Below, piece by piece: positions 44,979-53,976 of a stretch of DNA of 64,000 bases (position 1 is its first letter; the number at the start of each line of letters is the position of its first letter). The stretch is from contig OW804102.1 of NCBI GenBank assembly GCA_942159475.1, positions 28,898,873 to 28,962,872 of the forward strand, in the 5' to 3' direction. The notes below the pieces were generated by a model. That model worked only from the letters and a program-made list of their open reading frames with translations, searched no databases and was not told where the DNA came from. The translations under genes and the position numbers were made by a program. The DNA is from Sthenelais limicola. Lineage: Eukaryota; Annelida; Polychaeta; Phyllodocida; Sigalionidae.

Positions 44979-45983
44979 TTAGCCTGCAGATATGTTCTTG
45001 AGAAGTGCTGACGTAACCTTAGATGCAGCTTTTGTGGTGATATACGTTTTGTATGCCTGGCTGGACCAGGATCCAAATCTCTGTATGTCCATCTCAGACA
45101 TGTTTAGCTGGAATGCGTGCGTGGCCGCTGTGCGGCGAATGGAGTGAAGAGAGAAAGTTGTCTCGTCTAGGCCCATGTTAGTAATAGACCATTTAAAATG
45201 TCGGGCTATGTCCACAGTTGTTATCGGCTTATACGTCTGTGGGTATACAAGTAAGGGCTGGCCTTGGTATCTTGTTGGTGCTTCTCTCATGGCAGCTTTG
45301 TAAGCGCGTAGTGGGCAGACCTGTGGGTCTGCTGCTGATGGGATTGTTAGAGTTCTTCTCTGGTCGAATTTCTGTAAATTCTTTGCCCATTTCTGGGTCA
45401 CTGAGAGCTGTTGATCGACTATGTATGTGTCCTGTCGGGTTATGTGTCTAGTCAAATCAAACTGCTTCTCTGTATGCGGGGCCACCTCCGACTGCCTGAA
45501 GCCCAGGCAGTACATTATCAAGATCGCGAGCCTATACTGCTCTGGAGCAGGGAAGTGGCGTGCGTCCTCTAGTATGCGTTTGAGTTGTTGTGTTTGTAGT
45601 GGTTGCTTTTGCGAGATTTGATGCGATTTATCGCGCATTGTTGCGTCGACTGCTAAGCGAACTCGGTGTGAAGTCAGTGCTGGGACCTGTATGTCCAGGC
45701 GTCGATAGTACTCCCTAACTGCTGCCAGGTAGTTGGTGACGGACTTCGGGGATTTAAGATAAGATCTTAAGTATTCAATGTATGCGCAGACTTGGGGTGT
45801 AGTTAGATTATCGTGGTCCAGTTTATATCTATGGATGAATGCAAAGTATGATTTCAGTGCTGTTTTATGATTCTGATTGGTTCCTGCTGCTCTAGCTTGG
45901 ATCTGTGCCGTTTCCGCTGCCTGGAGGAGTGTCTGGAACTCAGGGTCTGGAAGTTGAAGAGGTATATTTATTAAATGACACAC
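44979..45983 (-). CDS. Tyrosine recombinase of the YR retrotransposon (334 aa)
   Basis: It would integrate the circular cDNA by strand exchange at short core sequences. The catalytic set is visible: Arg163 (GFRQSEVA), the H-x-x-R box (His280, Arg283 in SLHSIRR), a Trp in the second His position (GSWSS, 306) and the nucleophile Tyr311 (SQAYKTY). An N-terminal SAM-like core-binding region spans about 15-110. Length and order suit DIRS/Ngaro recombinases. Its start overlaps the end of the RT frame by 13 nt in another frame, implying coupled translation or a polyprotein shift. No frameshift or missing residue is seen, so it may be active. Confidence 0.92.
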   Translation of the reverse strand: MCHLINIPLQLPDPEFQTLLQAAETAQIQARAAGTNQNHKTALKSYFAFIHRYKLDHDNLTTPQVCAYIEYLRSYLKSPKSVTNYLAAVREYYRRLDIQVPALTSHRVRLAVDATMRDKSHQISQKQPLQTQQLKRILEDARHFPAPEQYRLAILIMYCLGFRQSEVAPHTEKQFDLTRHITRQDTYIVDQQLSVTQKWAKNLQKFDQRRTLTIPSAADPQVCPLRAYKAAMREAPTRYQGQPLLVYPQTYKPITTVDIARHFKWSITNMGLDETTFSLHSIRRTAATHAFQLNMSEMDIQRFGSWSSQAYKTYITTKAASKVTSALLKNISAG

Positions 45984-48271
45984 AGTGGAGCTTTAATTAT
46001 TGGGATGTAGGTATTTTGTCTTTGCACTAGACTTTTGAGTTCTCGTTCGTCAACTACTGTGAATACCATTCTAATATATTCGCGCGCTTGTATGAGCCAG
46101 AGGGTTCTGGCGCCATTCATGTATTTTTCGTTGTTTGATCCATTTGCCAGTACTTTTGCGGTTTCGTTGTCCGTTGTTTGTATTTGTATGGTTTTTGCCT
46201 TGTCTGTTGGCTGGAGGAGTGTGTTGACTAAATCTGGTGCCGCGTCGACCAGTGCTTGTGTTTGCTGTGCATCTGTATGTGGTGTGTCGTACTTCGCCTG
46301 GCGTTTGCCATCAGTTGCTGTTGGTACGCCTTTTATGAGCATGATTGATATCTTTGTTGTCACCTGACGGCTTGGTATCATGCTTATTCCGTTCCATGCC
46401 TCTGTACAGACGACCACCCATGTGAGATCCTTTTTCATTGATTCGGTTACAGGCATATGTTGGTTTTTATTGCCTCTAAGGCCCTCAAGGAGGCGCCTTA
46501 CGAATATTCTCGCTGGTGCGACGCACTTTGATAGATGTAGGATTTTACCTATTATTGACTGTAGCTGTTTTCTGGTCGACGTGGTCTTTTTTCTGAACTG
46601 TTTCGCTTCTTTTCTCACTTCCTTTAGCTTGTCCATGGGGATTGTGAGGGTCATAAGTGCGGTGTTGATCACAATACCTAACCATTTCACTTCAGTGCAT
46701 GGTGGTTGGGTTTTCTCTTTTGCTGTTGGTAAACCCAGTCGTTCGAGCAGTTCAAGTGCGTCCGCGTAACTTTGCTGTGCTTGTGTTCTCGTGTCTCCCC
46801 AGCCCAACATGTCGTCCAAATACATGAGACCCTCATGGCCTCTCGTATGCATAATAGCCATGATCGCCTTGGCTATATTCTGCATGTGAATGCTGCTTTG
46901 GCGTGCCCCGAACGGCAGGCTAATGTCCAGATAGTATTCTCCTGTCCATCTGAACATCAGTAGTGGCCAGTCGCCGGGGCACGCCCTGAAGTTCTTATAA
47001 GCGCGCTCAATATCCAAAGTATACAGGTATTGGGTGTTTTGTTGTGCTGTAAGGTGTTCTACGAGCATATCGACAGTTGGCAACCTGTGTTCTCTTGTTC
47101 TCCCCATGACGAAATTTTGTTTTATATATGCATTGACAGATAACTCGAGTGGAAAGGACAGGTCCAGTATTATTCTGCGTTTGTCAGGGGTGGCTTTCGG
47201 TCTAGTCATTATCGGATTGACATGGGCCCACTCCACGAAGGGGATGTCGGAGTAGGGTCCATATACTGCCTCTCTATTTATCTCAGTATCGATATATTTC
47301 TGTACTTGTTCCGGGTATTGTATGGCTGAGCTGTGGTTGTCGATGTCGGCCGTGTCGGTGACAGGGCCCATGTACCCGAGGGGAAAACCGTATTTCACTG
47401 CTTGCAATAGTTCGTACTCCTGTATTGTATTCGTCAGATGGTACTCCCATGCAGGTAAGCGTAAGTTGGAGGGTATATCTCTCTTAGCTAATAACATGTT
47501 TGGCAGGCCAGACTTACGTGTCTCCTCGTATGCTAGTAACAACGATGGGTCGAAGATGTTTATGTTGGCAGAGGGCCAGTTCTGCCTTCGGTGTGTTGCT
47601 AGGTCGTACTGGTTCGGGACCCACTTGTCCTCTATTCTTCCGGGTTTTGATGCACATATGGCGAGTATTATACTAAACTCGGCCTGTCCCATGTTATCAT
47701 AGTCCATTACCCAGCTTTGTGGGTGTAATTCCTGCTGTTCATGGCCATAATCGTACTCATTACACAATTCAGATGTCACATTTTCACTCACTGTACGCTG
47801 CGAGATGGGCGCCGCCATCTTGGTGTCTGTGTCGACAGGCGTGATTGGCTGTTGACAGTTCTTATTTACTACAAGAGCTCCTATTGGCCCGTGGGCTTTT
47901 GGAGGTGTATGCTGGCATCCGCTTCCGGTTGCTCCACCACAACAATAACATAAACACGTGGTGTTGTCAGCGTGAAGGATCTGAGAACATATATACACAT
48001 CATCCAGTCTTTCTTGGATGTAATCTTGGGAACACAAATCTGTACTCACATCTTGTATCAAATGTTGGTGTTCCCGCGAGTTGTGTCCCGCGGGTACCAC
48101 TAGTTTTTTGGCGCTGTCTGGTAATAGTTGTGCTGTTGGTGCTGGGGGCGTGGCACGTATGCACCTGCATGTTGCTGCTGTGCGAGCGGTGGTGGTGGGT
48201 ACGCGAAGTGGTGTGATTGTGGGCTCGGTTCCCTGCTCTGTGGCTGTCGTGCCCGCTGTCTTTTCATGCAC
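45971..48271 (-). CDS. Reverse transcriptase/RNase H of the YR retrotransposon (766 aa frame)
   Basis: It copies element RNA into DNA. The RT palm is clear: motif A TLDIERAYKNF (Asp420), LPFGARQSS, and the catalytic YLDD (484-487) in GLMYLDDMLGWG, followed by the WLGIVI motif. This is the DIRS-type RT signature. The C-terminal third has ATDGK and TTDNET, probably the RNase H acidic residues, though that domain is not sharply defined. The first 172 nt overlap GAG in another frame, so the true N-terminus is uncertain; the first 160 residues are low-complexity or Cys/His-bearing. No internal stops. Confidence 0.9.
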   Translation of the reverse strand: MHEKTAGTTATEQGTEPTITPLRVPTTTARTAATCRCIRATPPAPTAQLLPDSAKKLVVPAGHNSREHQHLIQDVSTDLCSQDYIQERLDDVYICSQILHADNTTCLCYCCGGATGSGCQHTPPKAHGPIGALVVNKNCQQPITPVDTDTKMAAPISQRTVSENVTSELCNEYDYGHEQQELHPQSWVMDYDNMGQAEFSIILAICASKPGRIEDKWVPNQYDLATHRRQNWPSANINIFDPSLLLAYEETRKSGLPNMLLAKRDIPSNLRLPAWEYHLTNTIQEYELLQAVKYGFPLGYMGPVTDTADIDNHSSAIQYPEQVQKYIDTEINREAVYGPYSDIPFVEWAHVNPIMTRPKATPDKRRIILDLSFPLELSVNAYIKQNFVMGRTREHRLPTVDMLVEHLTAQQNTQYLYTLDIERAYKNFRACPGDWPLLMFRWTGEYYLDISLPFGARQSSIHMQNIAKAIMAIMHTRGHEGLMYLDDMLGWGDTRTQAQQSYADALELLERLGLPTAKEKTQPPCTEVKWLGIVINTALMTLTIPMDKLKEVRKEAKQFRKKTTSTRKQLQSIIGKILHLSKCVAPARIFVRRLLEGLRGNKNQHMPVTESMKKDLTWVVVCTEAWNGISMIPSRQVTTKISIMLIKGVPTATDGKRQAKYDTPHTDAQQTQALVDAAPDLVNTLLQPTDKAKTIQIQTTDNETAKVLANGSNNEKYMNGARTLWLIQAREYIRMVFTVVDERELKSLVQRQNTYIPIIKAPLCVI

Positions 48272-49308
48272 TCGAGGGCGTTATGTCCATGTCTGTTAGC
48301 AGGATTAATGGCACTACAATATGAACAAATATGATTACATATGGCCGATTCCAGCACATGGCCATCCTTCAGTTTACATGCTCCCTTATTATTAAATGCA
48401 GGGCATGGTATACTAGATGTCTCCGTGGTTGCTATGGCTGTCTGGGCTAGGGAAATTCTCATTCTCTCGTATTGCACTATATCTGCCTCCAGGCCACTGA
48501 TTTCTCCTCGTTCTATTCGGTCGAACATGAGATTCGTCCATTTCAAGACGTTTTTCCAGGGTCTCTCTTTTGAATCCTGGGCTATTTGCTGGAGGTGTCG
48601 AAGGAGGGGTTGGCGTAGCTCCAGTTCGACCATGTGCTCATCTAGCATCATAGTCGTGTAAGCTTGGACAAATTCGTGGTAAGTTATAGTTTCCTTGGCC
48701 TCCATTTTGTCTTTCACTGTAATTACCCCTTCTCGTTCCAAATACATGAATGGCTTGGCAATGCGTTTTCGAATTCGTGGGTCAAATGTTTCATTACCTT
48801 TGTTGTCTGTCTGGAGAAACATCGGGCTGCTGAACTCCAGCTGTTGCTCGTAATATGCCTTTGCGATCTTGTCTTTCATTATCTGGGACGGGTGTGGGTA
48901 GGTATTGTCCGGCTGGGGGTGTCCATGGGTGGCCGCCGGGTAGTGGGGTAGCGGGTTTTCAATGGCGGGTGGCTTGTCTTCGCTGATTTCCTCCGTCTTT
49001 TTCTGTTCACCGATCTTCGACATTGCATTTGCAACTGCGGTTGCAATTGATGCTGTGAGGGTGTCTGTAAGACCTGATACTACCTCCTCCAACTTCTCGA
49101 TTCGCTTTTCTGTTTCGCTCATTTTGCATGTGTAGGTCTGCAAATGGCCGGCGGTTTGTTTCTCCGGCTTCGGCTTGTGCTTTGGATTCTTAGCCTTCGA
49201 AATATGAACTTCTGTCTCCTTGTCTCTCCTCTCTTTCACGACCGATTTTTTCTGTGTGGGGATTTCTTCCTTGTTTGAGTTTTTTGTCGTGCGTTGGGCA
49301 CTTTTCAT
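48100..49308 (-). CDS. GAG-like protein of the YR retrotransposon (402 aa)
   Basis: It probably packages the element RNA. ATG at 49308, 14 nt inside the element from repeat A1. A Lys-rich N-terminus (1-60) and a short coiled-coil-like segment (EKRIEKLEEVVSGL) are followed by a helical middle domain. A Cys/His zinc-binding-like cluster (CPAFNNKGACKL..HICSYC..ALEC) lies near residues 305-355, with a Gln/Pro-rich end. The Cys/His cluster and position fit DIRS/Ngaro GAG. It overlaps the RT frame by 172 nt. Identity rests mainly on position and the cluster. Confidence 0.75.
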   Translation of the reverse strand: MKSAQRTTKNSNKEEIPTQKKSVVKERRDKETEVHISKAKNPKHKPKPEKQTAGHLQTYTCKMSETEKRIEKLEEVVSGLTDTLTASIATAVANAMSKIGEQKKTEEISEDKPPAIENPLPHYPAATHGHPQPDNTYPHPSQIMKDKIAKAYYEQQLEFSSPMFLQTDNKGNETFDPRIRKRIAKPFMYLEREGVITVKDKMEAKETITYHEFVQAYTTMMLDEHMVELELRQPLLRHLQQIAQDSKERPWKNVLKWTNLMFDRIERGEISGLEADIVQYERMRISLAQTAIATTETSSIPCPAFNNKGACKLKDGHVLESAICNHICSYCSAINPANRHGHNALECMKRQRARQPQSREPSPQSHHFAYPPPPLAQQQHAGAYVPRPQHQQHNYYQTAPKN

Positions 49309-49321
49309 GCCTTTGTGCGTT

Positions 49322-49475
49322 GAAAAAATTTCCGAACAATAGAGAGTAGGTAATAGTGGTTGAGTAGTAGGAGAAGAAGGAAGTGTGAGGGTTTGTGGGT
49401 AGAGCAGCTACCTGGCACATGTGGAAGGTGGAGCCACCAATGCCTAGGAATTATCTATGAAATTCCTGCAACATT
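49322..49475 (-). repeat. YR element repeat A1 (5' end)
   Basis: 154 bp, identical by eye to A2. It forms the 5' terminus and presumably carries the promoter. It ends ..CAACATT against host GCCTTATATC. Confidence 0.9.
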
Positions 49476-49484
49476 GCCTTATAT

Positions 49485-49521
49485 CAACGATCCTATAGCT
49501 TCGCCAGCTATAGGATCGTTG
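49485..49521. repeat. Perfect 16-bp inverted repeat (hairpin)
   Basis: CAACGATCCTATAGCT (49485-49500), 5-nt spacer TCGCC, then the exact reverse complement (49506-49521). It begins 10 bp from the YR element's right end. Confidence 0.85.
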
Positions 49522-52500
49522 CTTATATGGTGATAGGGAGTATAACCCTAGGCTATGATCATGTATTCCAAATCACAGAACATCCATCGATGAATACAGA
49601 ATTAGGAGAAACTCTCACCAAAATAGTGTTAAACAATCGAAGAAATTTCCAACGAAGGGGCACTTTTGAAAGGAGATAACAAATTGAGAAAAGGAGCGAG
49701 CTGATTGGACGATGATCAGATATAATAAGAGACCAATCCTTTTATACATTTAATACCGGTATAAGAGTAATCAGTTATAAATGGACATTAATATTAAACT
49801 ATTGGCACATTCTCTCAAACAACAAAACGCAAAGATAATTCATAACAAAGGATGAGCTTATATTCATTGAATTTTATTCACGTTGCGTATTTTTTCTCAA
49901 TATTTTACATAAAAACATCACCTTTCCTTTTCAAGTATACTGGTGAAGAGACGTCAAGCCAATACTTTATTTCAGTAGATAAGGCACGCGTAGAAATATT
50001 GGGTAACATTATCAGTGATTTCTCATTGGACATAGCCAGCACGATATAACATCTGTAGCTCGGTATCTCAAGGAAGATCATGGCAATCAGTGAACAACTG
50101 ACAGAATCAACATTGGCCGTGGTGTAGAGATGTGAACAGTAATATAATTTTCATAAAATCTAGCGAATCGTTGTGAATATTTCAGAGCACGTTCACAAAA
50201 GCGGGTATTGTTGTGTTAAACAGTTTGTATGCGAGTAATTAGTAGAATCTACTAACCTTGCTACGTTTGGTGACGTAGATTCATGATTATTGGAGGAGAG
50301 TGCCATACATTTTGTACCAAGTTTCAATCCCAACTTTTTTTGGGCATTATTCGTTATATTTGTGACATATGTTGGGCGACATAATATGATTTCAGCACAC
50401 CCTGGCAATGGTGAACGCAGTCAAGAATGGACACTTATTTAAAATAGATGTAGAAGGGAGCAGCCATAAGGACAACCAGCTAATTCCATGGAAATATTAA
50501 AAGCATAATGAATGTTTTCATCCCAAAGAGACTGAGGAAACCTTCTGGAAATTGTTGCCCGGCATCATGAATTACATTGAATTTAATACTGCATTAATAA
50601 TTGCTCGGGAAATTGTAAGCAACTTTGCAAGATAGGCAAGCCATGGAAATATGCACATGGGGAATAAGTAGTTTGTAAATATTCAAATTCCATCAGATTG
50701 AATACTATAAAAAATTTGATCAAATCAATAAACCACTGTGACCATTTCTAAAATGTTAATTCAAGTAATGCTTGTAAATTTATGCATACCACCGCTGGAA
50801 ATCAGTGTTAGGGCCCACTGCCCTTGGTATTCGTAATCGCATCGTTAACTGTACCTGATCGTAATCGTAGTTATTAAGGCAAGTATAGCTATCGTTATCT
50901 GTAAACAGTGTACCAGTATTATATTATGAAAAAAGAATTGTTTTTGAGCATGTCTGATCTTAATCGTTATTAACGATAACAAATGTATGTATACTCGTTA
51001 GCATAACGAAACGAGGAACAACCTCACATTTGATGGGTTAATTATCACGTACCTGGACTGATTCTCACATTTTCAAGATCAAAATACTGATGGGTTAAAT
51101 TCGTACAAACCACAATTACTTGTATAAAATATACACCAATACATGTAATCAAGTATAAAAATGTAGAAATTGATTAAAAAATTCTACAATAAAAATAGTA
51201 AGTGCTTTACTTCCTGATGTAATTTAATTCACCTGGGAATTGATGAAAATCGACTCTCATGTGCAAGTGTGACTTTCCCCCCAAATCTTTAGAGTATGTT
51301 CAAGCATTTTTAGCCCGTTTCCCCATGGCTTGCATATATACATACAAACTATAAAATGGATACATCAGATTGTCTGCTTCATCCAAGGCACCAGGAATAT
51401 TCCAAGTTCTTACAGACCGTTCTTGCTTACAAAGTACAATCACTGACACTTTAGAGGGCAAGGTCATATTGGTGACCTTCATAGGACCACATTACAAAAC
51501 CATTATATACCAGGTACCTCAACCAAACCTTCGATGGTAATTTTAAAATATTTTGTAGTTTTATGTAATCCCAAAATAAAAATAAAAAATAAAATGACCA
51601 TCGAAGTTTGACCCAATGTAAGGGTCACACAGCGATGACCATTATATGGTCGAATCATTGACCATTGTATGGCCATATGGATGACCATCAGCAGTGACAG
51701 GAATGACCATTAAAGGGCCATATTAACACCCAGTATAGGGGCAAGGTAAACAACCCGGTGCCATACTGCTGATAATATTGGATTCAAATGAATAAGAAAA
51801 ATTAAAAAGGCACCTCCACTTCGAGCTTTTTGATTTGCATCCAAAGGCACTTTGAATGTATGAGATGTGGTCGCAAAATGGATAATATCTAAAGTATTTG
51901 GTACGAGACACTGTTGGGTTGGTTTTTTTTCGGGGGGATTTCTGGTACAACTGAAAACAATTGAGTGCTCCATTGGACATGTTATGTGGACTAAGCTTTC
52001 TTCCAAATTTCACAGAAATCCTCGGAAAATAAACATTAACATTGGGAATATTCCTGGGTATTTGCGATTGTACGTATGCACCTAATAATGGTCCTATGCA
52101 CCTATGTACGTACGCGTGTTATAGAATAAATAATGAATATATCAATCTTAACTTTTAGTTTAAACTATTTAGTATCAGGGGAGCAGGAGCTTGAAGAAGC
52201 TCGGCGCGATGGGCACCAGTCAGTAGATAACCTTAATAGGCCTGGTTTCACAAACCATCGCAACCAAATCTGCTCCAGATTAAAATCTTGGGGAAATTTA
52301 AGAAGAATCTATTATCAGGGTATATAGTACAGTCTTACAAAGATTTCTAGAAGCACTTACATTGTACTTCTCTATTCATTAGATTATAAGAGCAGAGATA
52401 AGATTTCTCTAAGGACCACCAAGTAGTCGTTACTGAGCACAGATGTAATTATATAGCCACAGATACCAATATCCATCGATAGAAACTCTTCATTCGAGTA

Positions 52501-52753
52501 CGCGTTGACAACACCCCCGCACAGTAGACCCAGGACAGTTTTAGCAGAGGGCAGTCAGGGTACTAGTCACATAGCAAGAAATGTAGATTATAACGCCGCA
52601 GATGCCAATATCCACTACATAAGCGGAGTTGAGGTGGTAGCCATATTCGCCAATGTAACGTTTATTAGACGACAGTTGCTAATTGATGCCTTCACTTAGT
52701 ATAGACACTAGAAGTTTAGTGGATCACAGGTGTTCTTGTTAATTAAGCCACAG
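49522..52753. other. Intergenic region downstream of both genes
   Basis: AT-rich with no gene assigned. It holds a cluster of GACCAT/ATGGTC words at 51595-51720, an AGGACCA..TGGTCCT inverted pair at 51483 and 52088 that may bound an old element, and short frames at 52133-52327 and 52505-52699 that are unrecognised. A TTTATT (AATAAA on the minus strand) at 52661-52666 could end the E3 transcript. Confidence 0.4.
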
Positions 52754-53560
52754 TTGATGATATTTTCACTTGGTATAGCCACTATATCTGATGTTTTCAC
52801 TTGGTATAGCCACTATATCTGATGTTTTCACTTGGTATAGCCACTATATCTGATGTTTTCACTTGGTATAGCCACTATATCTGATGTTTTCACTTGGTAT
52901 AGACACTATATCTGATGTTTTCACTTGGTGTAGACACTATATCTGATGTCTCACTTGGTATAGCCACTATATCTGATGTTTTGATTTGGTATAGCCACTA
53001 TATCTGATGTTTTCACTTGGTATAGCCACTATATCTGATGTGTTCACTTGGTATAGCCACTATATCTGATGTTTCCACTTGGTATAGACACTATATCTGA
53101 TGTTTCCACTTGGTATAGACACTATATCTGATGTTTTCACTTGGTATAGACACTATATCTGATGTGTTCACTTGGTATAGACACTATATCTGATGTTTCC
53201 ACTTGGTATAGCCACTATATCTGATGTTTTCACTTGGTATAGACACTATATCTGATGTCTCACTTGGTATAGCCACTATATCTGATGTTTCCACTTGGTA
53301 TAGATACTATATCTGATGTTTTTACTTGGTATAGACACTATATCTGATGTGTTCACTTGGTATAGCCACTATATCTGATGTGTTCACTTGGTATAGACAC
53401 TATATCTGATGTTTTCACTTGGTATAGACACTATATCTGATGTGTTCACTTGGTATAGACACTATATCTGATGTGTTCACTTGGTATAGACACTATATCT
53501 GATGTTTCCACTTGGTATAGACACTATATCTGATGTCTTGACTTGGTATAGACACTATAG
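52754..53560. repeat. 31-bp minisatellite, about 26 copies
   Basis: Unit TTCACTTGGTATAGMCACTA plus TATCTGATGTT. Early copies mostly have GCCACTA and later ones GACACTA, with a few 1-2 bp length variants. Diverged monomers (CTTCACTTAGTATAGACAC at 52690) precede it. It ends 54 bp from the E3 gene's stop codon. Confidence 0.95.
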
Positions 53561-53613
53561 AACCACAGGTGACGACCGCCTGACTGACCAACAAGGCAGA
53601 GAATGATACCTAC

Positions 53614-53976
53614 TCAGCACAGGGCCGGGTACTCGTCAGGCAAGAGGCTGTGTTTCTGACACAGAGGGCAGGTACTGTTCTGGTTGAACCAGCGGCGGAT
53701 GCACAGGTCATGGAACTTGTGCTGACAGGCCAGAGTGATGTTGACTGCCATGTTGATCTCCTCCAGACAGATGGTGCACGGTTCTTCCTCGGGGGCAAGC
53801 ACCATAGCAGCGGCGGCATGGGCGGCTTGTGCAGCGGCAAGGTGGGCAGCAGCAGAGGAGGGCTGCTGCTTAATCTTCAGCTTGTGGCTGTGTGACTCTG
53901 TGACTTGGGGTAGGGCTACACTACCTCCTCCCCCTCGTTTGGACCCTGCCAGCGTCCAGCCAGCATCTGGGTTAGC
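53614..53976 (-). CDS. E3 exon P (last): RING-H2 finger and stop
   Basis: 363 nt including TGA (53616-53614). An Ala-rich helix precedes EEEPCTIC. Ligands are C-x2-C-x13-C-x-H-x2-H-x2-C-x10-C-x2-C, a complete RING-H2 set. The IRRW tryptophan after the fourth cysteine and the Pro in CPLC are the usual E2-contact positions. It ends LLPDEYPALC. Confidence 0.93.
   Translation of the reverse strand, partial: ANPDAGWTLAGSKRGGGGSVALPQVTESHSHKLKIKQQPSSAAAHLAAAQAAHAAAAMVLAPEEEPCTICLEEINMAVNITLACQHKFHDLCIRRWFNQNSTCPLCQKHSLLPDEYPALC

Larger units (their letters stand above)
43938..49475 (-). mobile_element. YR retrotransposon with split direct repeats (Ngaro-like)
   Basis: Reading the minus strand: repeat A1 (49475-49322), GAG, RT, tyrosine recombinase, then B1 (44602-44418), A2 (44421-44268) and B2 (44122-43938). 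A1..B1-A2-B2 is the split-direct-repeat layout of Ngaro/PAT-type YR retrotransposons, which integrate a circular DNA by recombinase instead of a DDE integrase. The copies look identical by eye (154 and 185 bp) and all three ORFs are open, so insertion is recent. CATT is shared by the A1 end, A2/B1 junction and B2 start. No target duplication is seen. Confidence 0.9.

Noticed and set aside
44777..45076. 99-codon minus-strand frame at the 3' end of the YR element
   Set aside because: It overlaps the recombinase C-terminus in another frame, shows no recognisable motif, and lies where Ngaro-type elements usually have only untranslated sequence. A small accessory protein cannot be excluded.
45218..48951. 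Many plus-strand frames of 60-130 codons within the YR element
   Set aside because: Antisense shadows of the GAG, RT and recombinase genes.
52505..52699. 64-codon plus frame upstream of the 31-bp minisatellite
   Set aside because: Its 3' part runs into diverged minisatellite monomers, and no splice sites or motif were recognised.
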